The translations under genes were made by a program, and so were the position numbers. From Apoda limacodes (Eukaryota; Arthropoda; Insecta; Lepidoptera; Limacodidae), in NCBI GenBank assembly GCA_946406115.1, contig OX291541.1:21421908-21485907 (forward strand): a DNA stretch of 64,000 nucleotides, given 5' to 3'. Under the pieces are notes generated by a model. The model was not told where the DNA came from. It worked only from the letters and a program-made list of their open reading frames with translations, and did not search any database. Shown here in pieces: positions 44,866 through 56,354 of the stretch (position 1 is its first letter; each line of letters begins with the position of its first letter).

Positions 44866-46386
44866 ACTGGAACGTCTGATCTACAACTGAATATCGGAAA
44901 CCATCCTCTCGAAAATCCCAAACTAACAAGCTGGTTTGAGGCCGAAGCGGAACTGTTGCGACCAGGTCCTCGCCCTCACTACATACATAGAAGCTGGTTT
45001 CCAATCAGGAACAAAGTCTTCTGCAGTCTTCATAGACTTCACGGCTGCATACGACACCGTTTGGCGTCAAGCCCTGCTCTATAAATTCTTAAAAGCTGTT
45101 CCGTGTCTTAAGATATTCAGAGTGATCGAAGATTCTCTCTCAAACAGATCATTCCAAGTCCATCTGGATCAACAGTCGAGTAAAACGAGGGTTTTGAATA
45201 ATGGTCTACCCCAGGGATCTGTGCTCGCTCCCCTGCTCTTCAACCTCTACATTCACGACTTACCTGTCACGACCTCACGTAAGTTCGCCTATGCTGATGA
45301 CCTAGCCTTAGTAGCGCAGAACAAATGGAAACAACAGAAGTCATTTTGGAAAAAGATCTAGAGGCCATGGATGAATACTTCCGGCACAGGCGCCTACGTC
45401 CAAATGCTAATAAGACAGAGGTCTGTTGCTTCCATTTGTCGAACAGGTTAGCGAAAAGAGAATTAAAAGTGAAATTCAGAGTGAAACTTTTGCGCCATAA
45501 TTTCTGCCAAAAATATTTTGGTATAACCCTAGACAGGAGTCTGACGTATAAAAACAACCTTAACAAGTTGGCTGGAAAATTGAAGACTAGGAATAACATA
45601 GTACAAAAGATAACAGGAACTTCATGGGGTGCCAGCGCTGCGTGTTTAAAGACGTCCGCTATGGCCCTCGTATTCTCAACGGCGGAATACTGTGACCCCG
45701 TATGGATGATCAGTGCACATGTGGCCGGTGTGGATGTTGAGCTTAACAGTACAATGAGAATAATCACGGGCAGCATCTCGCCCACGCCTTTGTATTGGCT
45801 GCCGGTCCTTAGTAACATCGCACCACCGGACATCCTGAGAAAAAAATGCCTAATACGAGGGGTCACAAAAAATTCTGGTAATCCATCACTGCCGATACAT
45901 AAGTACCTGAGCAGTCTTCAAAACGCCCGACTCAAGTCTCGAAACCGACTGGCTAGAATCTTTCACACCCACAACCCATCACATCAGGACAACCAAGCGT
46001 GGATGAGAGGGGAAGCTCGGCCCAGTGCAGACAACACCATTTTTGAGTTGAACTTAGGGAAACGGCCTCAAGGGTTCACGGAAAGCCGAGAAATATGATG
46101 CATACTTAACCGCCTCAGAACTGGCTTCGGTAACTGTGCGTACCTCTGGCACAAGTAGGGGTGGAGCGAGTCGGCAGCGTGCGAATGCAGACACCCAGAG
46201 CAGACGATACAGCACATGGTATTCGAGTGCCTCGTCACGAAATACAACGGACCAGCTGAGGATTTTAAACACCTGACAAAAGATGCGAGCATATACCTGC
46301 AGAAATGTAAATTTTAAATTTTGAATTAAGTTTTTTTTTATATGTATGTAACCAGTGTGTAACCGCCATACGATAAATAAATACAT
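44866..46386 (+). mobile_element. LINE family D, 5'-truncated, plus strand
   Basis: 44936-45361 carries RPKRNCCDQVLAL, FIDFTAAYDTVWRQALL (motif A), NNGLPQGSVLAPLLF (B) and KFAYADDLAL (C). After a frameshift at about 45320 the frame 45325-46098 gives LRPNANKTEVCCFHL, KYFGITLDRSLTYKNNLNKL, WGASAACLKT and the C-terminal domain. The 3' end is 'gataaataaatacatg' near 46386. It lies antisense in a transglutaminase intron. Confidence 0.85.
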
Positions 46387-46554
46387 GTGCCCAATGTCTC
46401 GACTAATTATCGGCGTAACTCATATCTACTGAGAGTGTGTGACTATGTTAGTTATCGGAGTAACTCATACTTACTGAGAGTGTGTTATAAAAATAACCAA
46501 ATTTACTGCGGGTCGAGCCTAGCGAGTAGCATAATTCATTAATTACCAGCTATC

Positions 46555-47215
46555 CCATTAATATTATAAATGCGAAAGTTTGGATTTTTGGTTGTTTGTT
46601 ACTTAATCAAGCTTTGACCACTGGATGGATCGGGAACCGCTGAACCGATTTAGATGAAAATTGGTAGGAGATAGTTTGAGTCCCGGGGAAGGACATAGAC
46701 TATTTTTGATCCCGGAAATTGTAAAGTTTCTTCGGGAATAATTATAACGTTTGTTACTCAATCCTGCCGCAATGGAGCATCCAATTGAACTGAAATTTTG
46801 AACGGAGATAGTTGAAGATACAAAGAAGGACAACGGCTTCTTTTTATCCCGGCAAATTCAAAGTTCTTACAGGAGTAACTATAATCGAATTCTACGAACG
46901 AACCATAGCTGCAGCTATAGCTTGCTATAACAAACTTCTTAAGTATAATCAAGGAGTTACCGTAAGAATCCCACGTTGGTAACCAAATTTAGGGCGGGCG
47001 GAGCCGCTGGCAAAATATTATAATTGCGAAAGTAACTCTGACTGTCTGTCTGGCTGTTACCTCTTCACGCTTAAACCTTGGCATGGAGTTTGAGTCCCGG
47101 GGAAGGACATAGGCTGCTAGAAAACGTCAAGTGTGAGTTGGTTTTTTTTTCTATAATTGAGGAGTTGCCGTAGAAATTCATAATCGAATTTAGAGCGGGT
47201 AGAACCGCGAGAAAA
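46555..47215 (+). mobile_element. Two adjoining Helitron-like units, plus strand
   Basis: The first unit starts TCCCATTAATATTATAAATG at about 46555 and ends 'gggcgggcggagccgctggc' near 47010. The second starts 'attataattgcgaaagtaac' at about 47018 and ends near 47215 with 'agcgggtagaaccgcgag' but CTAT in place of CTAG. Confidence 0.6.
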
Positions 47216-47385
47216 AGCTATTAAAGTACCATAATACCATACAATAGCGAACGATCAGTAAAAAGCAGATATCGCTTAAGTACTGTTACAGCATTATATT
47301 CTAACTATTCACCGCAACAGTTGACGTTAGTTAATATCTCTGACCAACCCCTTCAAAGTAAAAGTATTTTTTTGGAATAGCTTAC

Positions 47386-47516
47386 CGAGTGTGAAGACCA
47401 GCTGCACGATGTCATTGTCTGCATCGTAGGGCCGCGTAAACCTCACCACGCCGCTGAAGGGCTGACCGCGGCGCACTATAGTAGTGGTCGGCGTCTCTTC
47501 GTTAACAACCTCGTAT
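47386..47516 (-). CDS. Transglutaminase exon 2 (N-terminal domain, RRGQPF motif)
   Basis: The acceptor CTATTAG lies before 47516 and the donor GTAAGC follows 47386. The exon translates in phase with exon 1 into about 43 residues containing VRRGQPFSGVVRFTRPY and DIVQLVFTL. These are the hallmark strand motifs of the transglutaminase N-terminal domain (RRGQPF followed by a short beta strand and a loop). The intron between exons 1 and 2 is only 237 bp, the shortest in the gene. No stops or frameshifts are seen. Confidence 0.9.
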
Positions 47517-47753
47517 CTAATAGGTGGTTTAGGTTAAAATTATCAAAGTCAAAATCAATTTTTTTTTCCAACTTAGGTTTTTGCAAACACTTATGAATCG
47601 TCAATGTTATTTAGTTCTGTTTTTTGCCTAATAGTGGTAATAGGGGACGCATGAAGCTGGGAAGGTGGAGCAACCCTTTATTTTCAAACAATATCTGAAA
47701 CGAGGATTTTTTACCTTACCCACAGATCAAAAATTAAAAAGTGGCAGACTTAC

Positions 47754-47835
47754 TCTGCAGTGTTATGTGTGAAAGCATTTTTCTTAGGGTAAAAGTCAAC
47801 ATGGTCTACAGTAAGTGGCTCCATCTCGCTGTGAT
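47754..47835 (-). CDS. Transglutaminase coding exon 1 (N-terminal beta-sandwich start)
   Basis: The acceptor TTTGTTTCAG precedes 47835 and the donor GTAAGT follows 47754. The first ATG, at 47822-47824 (context GCGAGATGG), opens a frame reading MEPLTVDHVDFYPK and then a THNTAE stretch. This matches the start of the family's N-terminal domain, where an LxxxxVDL segment is followed by HHT. The exon ends two bases into a codon and exon 2 supplies the third. The start was chosen because it fits the usual N-terminus length of vertebrate members and because a stop lies in frame upstream in the predicted leader. Some arthropod family members have a longer N-terminal extension, so an additional upstream coding exon cannot be excluded. 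Confidence 0.75.
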
Positions 47836-47994
47836 CTGAAACAAAATACCAATTGATATAATACTTCATTTTACCTTACATTTAAATTGAAAATGTGACT
47901 GGCTAAGACTTAAAACTAACTAAAAAAATGTATTGATAATCGAAGCGACGCGAATTCGCTCTGAAACCTCTTTTACTTACTTTTGTGATAATAA

Positions 47995-48536
47995 TCTATT
48001 ATTACATATAATAAAATGGTAGGAAAGTCAAAACTGTACATAGAATATTTTTTTTAAAAATACTTGGGGTGTGATCTACAATCGATACCGAAGCCAAAAA
48101 TATAGTTTTTAGAATTTTTGTCTGTTTGTCTGTATGTATGTTCGGGATAAACTCAAAAAGTACTGCATGGATTTACTTCAAATTTGGCACGAATATTATT
48201 AAGAAGTCGGGTCAACATATAGGCTACACATTATCACGCTATCACCTACGGGGAACGAGCAGTGAACCTTTATTTATTCAACGCATTCTGTAACAACGTG
48301 TAATCTAACGACGCATATATGACTTGCTTCTTAATTATTAATTATTCTACTCACACATAGCCATTTATTATATGTTAAAAAATAAATTTTGTGTTATAAT
48401 TTTTCACCATAAAAAATGTTTCCTATTTGCTAACTAGATGGCGTTGGCGTCGAATTAGATCGCGCTATGGTTTCGTTCACAAAAGGTGATGTTATAGTAT
48501 AGGGTTCACGCAAACGACGTCGCGGGCAGCAGCTAG
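47995..48536 (+). mobile_element. Non-autonomous Helitron, complete
   Basis: 5' TCTATTATTACATATAATAA after A47994; 3' 'cgcgggcagcagctag' ending 48536 before T48537. Nearly identical at its 5' part to 31947-32303. It lies just upstream of transglutaminase exon 1. Confidence 0.85.
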
Positions 48537-49050
48537 TAATAAATAAATATAATATAAATATAAATATAATAAATATTTTTTGGACATTAAAAAGCGCCGT
48601 CTGTATCTGACCCTTGCCCCACCTAGCGAGAGTTCTTAAGGTGTTTTTTATCCTTTCCTATTTTATTATTTTTTATTATATTATTATTATTATTAAATTT
48701 GTATATGGGAACTTCCTATCACTCGTAATTGCTTATGAACGTTTTTTGTCTTTACTTTCATTCTTAAGGTAACATAAAGTCGATTTTGTTACTTAAAGTT
48801 TCATACAGGTTTTTATATAAAAGATAAAGATAGTCCTACGAGGTTAATAATTTGTTTTTAATAGAATTTTTATAGAAAACTTATAAGCGAAAAGAAAAAC
48901 TACAAGATCCTTTTTTCATCGCCATGTTTACAAAATGGAGTCCTTGAAGATGAATTCATTTTGAACTTTTGACAGTTTGTAACTGAATTACTGTATGTAT
49001 TTTTTTAAAATAAACGCTATTAATTATTAGGAGGTATTATTTATTATAAA

Positions 49051-49690
49051 TATTTAGTACGCCAACAATATAACATTGCAATGTAGTTATGCTTTTCATT
49101 AAAATAAATTTGTTTCTAAACCAATCATCGCGTTGTTTTTTTTTTTCAAAAGGTAATATTTGAACGTTGCATTACTTTGTCTCACGCTCGCAGCAAAAAC
49201 GATTTTGCCTACTGTTTTTGAACAGCAAAAACCGCGCTGTACGTGACCATTGAGGTTCTAAGGTGTGAAGATGAATGCCCTGCCGATGGCGAGCGGTTAA
49301 AAAATCATCCCAATACAAGCGGTAGAACACGCACAGAGAGGCAAAGTCTCTCCTCAGAATCATAATCATAAATATTTAGTACGCCAACAATATAACATTG
49401 CAATGTTGTTTTGCTTTTCATTAAAATAAATTTGTTTCTAAACCAATCATCGCGTTCTTTTTTTTTTCAAAAGGTAATTTTTGAACGTTGCATTACTTTG
49501 TCTCACGCTCGCGGCAAAAACGATTTTGCCTACTGTTTTTGAACAGCAAAAACCGCGCTGTACGTGACCATTGAGGTTCGAAGGTGTAAAGATGAATGCC
49601 CTACCGATGGCGAGCGGTTATAAAACATCCCATTTTACAAGCGGTAGAACACACACAGAGAGGCAAAGTCTCTTCTCAGAATTAATTCGA
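49051..49690. repeat. 322-bp tandem duplication inside LINE copy 4
   Basis: 'tatttagtacgccaacaata' occurs at 49051 and 49373. The copies differ by a handful of bases. Confidence 0.9.
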
Positions 49691-50252
49691 TGCGGCTTGC
49701 GAGTTTGGGATCGTCGGTGATTCTTACAGCCCGTCGTTGAACCCAGTCAAACGGGCCAAGCTGATGTCCAGGTGCGCCCACCCAGAGAGGGCAGCAGTAC
49801 TCAATATGGGGCCGGACTTGCGACTCATAAAGCAGCAATTTACCCAAAAGCATTTTCCCCAAAGTGAAGTACTGCTTCGCTCTGTTGAGTATTCCAAGTT
49901 TTTTAGACGCCAGTTTTACCTTGTCTTGCAAATTATCTCGGAACTGAACATCGCTGGAGATGTCAACACCAAGGATTCCAATGCTCTTAGATGGTGAGCA
50001 GTGTTCTGGAATTGTGGGAGCTCAGTAGAGGGGGTTTTCTTAGCAGTGAACGCACAGCGCAGACTTTTGTCTTCGTAGGGTTGAATCGTAACAAGTTTTC
50101 CCGTCTCCAGTCAGACCTTGGACCAGAGTGGTCTCGATTAGACATACAAGTTCTCCGTGCTTTTCCTCGACAATGGAACGAGGGATGTTTGTACGGCCCA
50201 TATAATAAGCGTCTCTAGTACTGTCATCTGCATAGCAATGTATATTGTTGTT
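49051..50252 (-). mobile_element. LINE family A copy 4: RT C-terminal half, with internal tandem duplication
   Basis: Minus strand. HCYADDSTRDAYYMGRTNIP near 50200 is the catalytic box region. 49635-49931 follows (VKLASKKLGILNRAKQYF, RPHIEYCCPLWVGAPGHQ, RRAVRITDDPKL). The last 322 bp is duplicated in tandem (unit starts at 49051 and 49373), each with the same 3' untranslated start. Confidence 0.85.
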
Positions 50253-50259
50253 GTTTTCT

Positions 50260-50890
50260 GCTCCTCGAAGTGCGTAAGGTTTGTTTTGTTTAAGCTTTTT
50301 AGTAAGTATTTTAAAGCGGCGTAATCCCCGAGTCATATACAGGCTATATTTTGTTTTAGTTGTTATAACTTTTCTGTTTTATATTTCAATATTTGTGAAT
50401 CAATTCGAAAGTAAAAGTCACTATTCCTTAACGCTGCTGTAACGAAGCAAAGGAAGACATGATTTATTCCTATTCCTGGGCACATCTTAATTTATAAAAC
50501 CGTCGTGTTGCTTATTGACCGACTAACTGACTGACAATTTCAACGCACAGCGTAAATCAAAGATAATATCAGACGTGATTTTTTCAGGGTAGCTTTTCTT
50601 TGTTGTTTTTGGGAAGTACCTACTAAGAAAATAATTAAAAAAAATATATATATATATTTTAGTTTAGCTTTATTATGACAATTACCATCACGAAAATTCG
50701 CCAAAAATGTTTAACATTTTATATTCCTAAAATAAAATTAAAAACTTAAAAGTCTTAATAACTTATAGTATGCAATATCAATTTATTTAAATATATGTAG
50801 ATATAACATATATATTTAAGTAAAATTTATATAAATTAATTGCTACGGTACCCACTCACTGAAAATATATAAAATTTAACTAACTTATAT
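50260..50890. other. No gene recognised
   Basis: AT-rich sequence between LINE copy 4 and the predicted promoter; no repeat end or frame could be assigned. Confidence 0.35.
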
Positions 50891-50901
50891 ATAACACCTA
50901 C

Positions 50902-50987
50902 CTTTTATTTACGCGCTGACTGTACAATCGTTCGCCCCCGTTACTGTTTTCGCACTGGCGGACTTCGAAATTTCAGCCGTATTTAAA
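50902..50987 (-). promoter_or_regulatory. Candidate core promoter and non-coding first exon of the transglutaminase
   Basis: On the minus strand a TATA-like TTTAAATA (50980-50987) lies 31 bases upstream of an arthropod-type initiator CCAGTG (start site near 50956). About 55 bases further on is a donor, AAAG/GTAGGT, giving exon 50902-50956. Spliced to the acceptor of exon 1 at 47835, the leader contains no upstream ATG. It does contain a TAA in frame before the ATG at 47822-47824, which supports that ATG as the start. The segment is GC-richer than its surroundings. This is a prediction by eye; no transcript is available. Confidence 0.4.
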
Positions 50988-51489
50988 GGTTGAAAGGGGA
51001 AAAATGAACAAAAATCAATTAGCTGAAAATATCAAAAATCTGAGTTTATTTAATTATAAACAAATTATTCTGTTCAATTTTCCTTGTAGAAATCACTTGC
51101 ATTACAATGATCTCTGGAAATATAAATAAAACTTGTAAATTAGTAATTTGACAGCAATAACTATATCCCATCAAAAACATAACATGTACTTAAACATATT
51201 CTTACGTAAATGTCCTTCTGCTATTAAAAGTTGTGAAATTGAATGTATACCAAGTCTTGTTAGTTAGCTAACAAAATTTGATAGTAAGCTGATATGGTTT
51301 TTTTGAATGGTATAACATTTTGTATTTCTTTAATAAATAGAGTGACTTGGCAATTGCACACGACAATTATAGAATTCAAGGGGGGCTGAAAATGGCCCGA
51401 AGGACTTCAAGAAAAGCATAGTACGTACGGCCCTGCCTTTTTTTGTTCTTTTGCTCCACCGTGCCCCCTGATACACTGGTATAACAACT

Positions 51490-52558
51490 ATTATGTAGGC
51501 AAACCAATAGTAAACAAGCAAGCAAGCATATTGTCCGCCAGATGGTAAGCGGTCACCGTAGCCTATGGACTCTTGTAAAACCAGGGGTATCACTCGCGCG
51601 TTGCCGACCCATCAGAAATCCAATAACTTATTTCTAGAAGAACCCCATTCTGTAGTCCTGAGAGAAAACTTTGGCAGGGAGCTCATTCCACTACCCAAGC
51701 GTTCGCGGGAGGAAGTTTCTCTGAAACCGCACTGTACGTTACCGTTTCGGTTCTAAAGTCTGAGAATGAATTCCCTGCCAATGGCAAGCGGTGCGATGGT
51801 AGAAAGTAGCCGTGGGCATCATTTCGAACAATTCCTCAGAATACAACCCATTGTACAAGCGGTAGAACCCACACAGAAAGGCAAAGTCTCTCCTCGGGCT
51901 TAAGGGTTCGATACGGCAAGTGAGTTTGGGATCATCGACAATTCTCACAGACGTCGTTGAACCGAGTCAAAAGGGCCAAGCTGGTATCCGACCAGAGATG
52001 GCAGCAGGACTATGTGGCCGAACTTGCGACACGTAAAGTAGCAACCGCTGCCTCGACGTGAAGTACTGCCTCGATCTGTTGAGTACCTACACCTAGTTTT
52101 TTGGACGCCAGCTTCACCTTGTCTTACAAATGATCTCGGAACTGAACATCGCTGGAGATATCAACACCAAGGATCTCAATGCTCTTGGAGATGGAGAGGG
52201 GAGTGTTCTGGAATTGTGGGACTACAGTAAATCGGTGTCCTTAGCGGTGCATGCGCACACTTGTGTCTTTGTAGGGTTGAATCGGACCAAGTTTACCCGT
52301 CCTCAGTCAGAGACCTTGCACAGTGTGGTCTCAATTTGAGACACAAGTTCTCCGCGGTATTCCTCCACAACGGAACGAGGGATGTTTGCACGACCCGTAT
52401 AATAAGCGTCTTCAGTACTGTCATCTGCAAAGCAATGCATGTTGTTGATGTCCAACATGTCATTGATATGCAGTAGAAACAGCATAGGAGACAGCACAGA
52501 GCCTTGCGGGACACCAGCATTAATGTCCATGTTATCCGAGCAACAACCGTCAACCATG
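51490..52558 (-). mobile_element. LINE family A copy 5: RT core to 3' end
   Basis: Minus strand. 52303-52557: MDINAGVPQGSVLSPMLF and CFADDSTEDAYYTGRA (YADD changed to FADD). 51739-51948: RRDFAFLCGFYRLYNGLYSE. The 3' region carries 'gtccgccagatggtaagcgg' and 'tcaccgtagcct'. The 5' end at 52558 abuts LINE family E. Confidence 0.85.
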
Positions 52559-52560
52559 GG

Positions 52561-53570
52561 AACGGTATATACAATCCCATTATCACTACAAGAAGCGCAT
52601 AAGATATCGCAAAGGAGAATCCATGCGGTGGGTCTGTGACAACATCAAATCCACCAATGAAGCAGCTAGAGTGAAAAAGATATTATCACAAGATAATAAC
52701 AGAACTCTAGGCTCCATAAAAAAACTGAATGGTTCATATGCTATCTCTGACAGCAAGATAAGCGACGTGTTATCAAAATACATTTTGCAGGATGTACAGT
52801 CACTGACAACCCGAACTGGGAAAATATAGAACACATAGAATCAACCCCTACTGACTGGACTATATCTAAATCCATGGTCAGTGCAGATTGAGTTTTGTGG
52901 GCAATTGAAAGCTTCCAATCCTTCAAATCTGCTGGCTTGGACAACATTTTTCCAGCACTTTTGAAATGGGGACAACCAACACCCTGATAAGTCAATGACA
53001 TAAGGCGCTTTTACTGACATAGAAGGAAGGAAATTCACAATTATCTCTACCTAGAGATGACACCACCATTCTGATCAAAAGCAACTCAGAAAACATTATC
53101 TGCAATCGTATGCAATTAGCCCTCAGAAAACTGGAAATATGGTGTAACCACCATGAGCTGTCGGTAAACCCCATAAAACAGAATTAGTCATTTTCATCAA
53201 CAAAAGGAAAATTCAAATGACGACCATGCCGAAACTATTTGATGTTGAGCTTACCCTTTCGAATAAAGTCAAATAAATATCAAAGGGTTAATTCTAGAAC
53301 TCAAGATGAATTGAAGTAAGCATCTCAATACAAAAATAACCAAGGTCTGTCCAACCTTCTGGCAATGCAGAAGACTAAATGGGGCTTTAAGCTATCCATA
53401 ACCCTATCGCTTTATACACTTATAATACGACCCATGATAACATATGGTGCAGCAGTTTGGTAGCCCCGAACTCAGTTAAGCACAGTAAAATACAAACTAC
53501 GAAGCCTGCAACGCCTTGCAACTTCGTAAATCCTGGCAACTGAAATGAATGAAAACTAGAGGTCATTCTT
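52561..53570 (+). mobile_element. LINE family E remnant, plus strand
   Basis: 52623-52829 reads CDNIKSTNEAARVKKILSQD then LGSIKKLNGSYAISDSK, the region before RT in R1/I-like LINEs. Scattered frames follow: IESFQSFKSAGLDNIFPALL, then, after loss of the RT core, TFWQCRRLNGAL near 53355. Too broken for any function; clade tentative. Confidence 0.6.
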
Positions 53571-53764
53571 AATCTCAGACCCCTTCACCTTGTTATACAA
53601 CAAGAAGCCGCTGCTTCTTTCTTTCGTAATATGTGAATCACAATTAAAAGTAGTTTCAAATTTTTAGAACACATGGTTAAAAAGTGAGTGATTGTGCTCA
53701 GTCAATAGTTGGTTGTTTTTTTATTTTTATGGCTATAGTTCAGGAATAGATACATAGATAGAAA

Positions 53765-53910
53765 TCACATAATATATTTTTATACCACAAAGGTGGCAAA
53801 CAAGCGTACGGTCCGCCTGATGGTAATCGGTCACCGTAGCCTGAGGCATCACTTGCGCGTTGGCGACTCTTCAAAAAATAATAACTTCTTTCTTAAAGAA
53901 CCCTATGTGT
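53765..53910 (-). mobile_element. LINE family A 3' end fragment
   Basis: Minus strand version of 'taccacaaaggtggcaaaca' and 'cggtcaccgtagcct', the 3' untranslated part only. Confidence 0.75.
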
Positions 53911-53931
53911 TTCGTCTATAAATATCAGGGT

Positions 53932-54735
53932 CGGCAAAACTATTTCATGTGAATTTCTCAAATTTTCCAAACAAAATTCCGAACTTTTCTTTTCAGGAAA
54001 ATTCATAAAACTGTGTTATTTTAACAATAACACTTTATGTGATTTATCCCATTAAGTTTTCCTAATTTAAATAAAATTTATATAATTTTACATAAATTAT
54101 GTATTTATTTCATTACTATATTCTTCGGTTATAAATAAAATTCACTATTAAATAGTTTTCATTTAAGTATTTCCACTATTCATATGACTTTTCAAGAATT
54201 TGTAAATTATTGACATTAAACTTTGAAAACTGATAATTTTAAAGTGTACACTCTTAAAGTGTCTAATTTCCAAAATAAATCAGAATGATGATTTTAATTC
54301 GACTTAAAATGTTGATAATTTCTAACAAAATAAATCAATAACAAATAAAATATAATAAAATAAAAAATAAAAATAAAATAAGCCTTTATTCTATCACAAA
54401 CATACATTATATAGATTAAATTTGCACAATCATCAAACTAAATACTTAAAATTTCAATTCTTAATTTAGATATATTAATTCATTATTTATTTATTTATTG
54501 TATATTACTTGAATTCCTTTATTCATTTGCATTATTACTTTAATTTAACTTCAAATTTGAACCTAATACAGATTATAGTGTAGCAAACAAGAAAATATAT
54601 TTTTATCACTAGGCGCAAGGAATTCTTAACCACTCATACATGAAAGTCGACCAGTTTAACTTGAGCTATGGCAAATATTTAAGAAAAACTAACACTCATG
54701 CATTTTTGGTAACGATAACAATTGAAGCTTGTGTG
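53932..54735 (-). repeat. AT-rich repeat family R2, copy 2
   Basis: Reverse complement of 25790-26557 over most of its length; see that entry for shared blocks. Confidence 0.55.
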
Positions 54736-55616
54736 CTTTCGGTCGAATTTTAGTAAATTTTGGAAAAAATTTATAAATAACTGTACGCATACATTGATTA
54801 ATTTAAAATCAATGAATTTTTGAAATCACTTCATGAATAAGAAGTTCTTACATAACCTCCAAAGGGCCAAAGGCAAATGTCAGCTTCCTCTAAAGAGTAA
54901 GTTAACAGCCCCAAACAGAATAACCTAACACATTGTTATCACCGCTGCGAGACTGCAACACAAACTGCATCTATAGATCCACTTACTGTTTTGAAATGCT
55001 TCACAATGTCATATACGTTAATTTTAGGCTATACATTAACACAATAATACTCTTTTCCTGAAAGAGCTTTAGAATTAAGAAAATGTAATAATAATAAGTT
55101 GTGAAATTGTAATAAGTTAGGTAAAAGTAGAGTAGGTTTGTTTCACTTCTCCTCTTAACTATTGTTGTAATATAAAATAACATTGTGTGAGTACCGACAT
55201 GTTGTCGACTTAGTAAGTACGACTATCTCCAAAGAAGTGGGAATTTAACTTTATTATATAAATTTTTAACATATGCCATTTGTTAGGCAAAATTATCCGA
55301 ACTCATATATAAAGTTCTATATAAACCGTATGAATGGTTACTAAGATACAGGGAAAAGTTGCTAACGTGTTAAGTAATATACATTCTTTCTCCCTCACAC
55401 TCCTATAAGAAAAAACTGCAATAGGGATACATCTTTAAGTAAAAAAGAGAAAGACTGACTGAAACTTACATACATATCTAGGGTCATTAAGTCCTTACAC
55501 TATGCCTAAAACAAAGGTCACAGGTCAAATGCACACCTTTTCTCCTATACATAGACCCCTATACCATTACGGTAAGTAGTGAGGTTGAGGCACAAATCAT
55601 ATGTAAACTTGGTGCT
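54736..55616. other. No gene recognised
   Basis: AT-rich with scattered short frames; nothing assignable. Confidence 0.35.
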
Positions 55617-56354
55617 GATGCTTATATCTAAGCAACCGGTTTACATACGAGAAAGGTAAAAATAAAATAAATAAATATTTTTGGACATTACACACAGCGC
55701 CTTCTGGCCCGAAAGTAAGCGAAGCTTGTGTTACGAATACCTGTAAATACATATTATACATCCGGAATCGAACCTACGACCTCTGCGCAGCAGTATGCCA
55801 CACTACCAACTAGGCTGCGAGATCACTTGATACCTCTCACAAGCCCCTACCAACATAACTATAGGTTTCACAGAGGTAACTCGAAGCCCTAAAGTACAGG
55901 AGCGTAAGAAAAATCCTGTAAAGGAGACGGAAAGTGGTGGGCCTAAATGTAATAAGTTAAGACATGAACTAAAAATATTGTTACAGATGCTTATATCTAA
56001 GCAACCGGTTTACATACGAGAAAGGTAAAAATAAAATAAATAAATATTTTTGGACATTACACACAGCGCCTTCTGGCCCCAAAGTAAGCGAAGCTTGTGT
56101 TACGGATACCTGTAAATACATATTATACATCCGGAATCGAACCTACGACCTCTGCGCAGCAGTATGCCACACTACCAACTAGGCTGCGAGATCACTTTAT
56201 ACCTCTCACAAGCCCCTACCAACATAACTATAGGTTTCACAGAGGTAACTCGAAGCCCTAAAGTACAGGAGCTTAAGAAAAATCCTGTAAAGGAGACGGA
56301 AAGTGGTGGGCCTAAATGTAATAAGTTAAGACATGAACTAAAAATATTGTTATA
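55617..56354. repeat. 369-bp tandem duplication containing a SINE
   Basis: Copy 1 55617-55985, copy 2 55986-56354. I see about five differences, so roughly 98-99 percent identity and a recent event. Each copy holds an S1 SINE on the minus strand (55660-55832 and 56029-56201) plus flanking unique DNA. Confidence 0.95.

Larger units (their letters stand above)
14711..50956 (-). other. Transglutaminase gene (annulin/hemocyte type), 5' and catalytic part; probably disrupted
   Basis: This is the only host gene recognised. Transglutaminases are calcium-dependent enzymes that join glutamine and lysine side chains; in arthropods they act in hemolymph clotting, cuticle and development. Nine exons joined by GT/AG introns with matching phases encode about 475 residues, corresponding to roughly the first 475 residues of the usual 690 or so. 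The catalytic triad is present: Cys in YGQCWV (34734-34736), His in WNYHVW (32560-32562) and Asp in GWQAID (18296-18298). Introns range from 237 bp to 14.2 kb and are filled with transposons. The two C-terminal beta-barrel domains are not found in the window; the last exon ends at an open donor, so they may lie to the left. Exon 7 has a frameshift. Family assignment is firm; the precise paralog is not known. Confidence 0.9.

Noticed and set aside
45267..45866. 199-codon minus-strand frame
   Set aside because: Antisense shadow of the LINE D reverse transcriptase.
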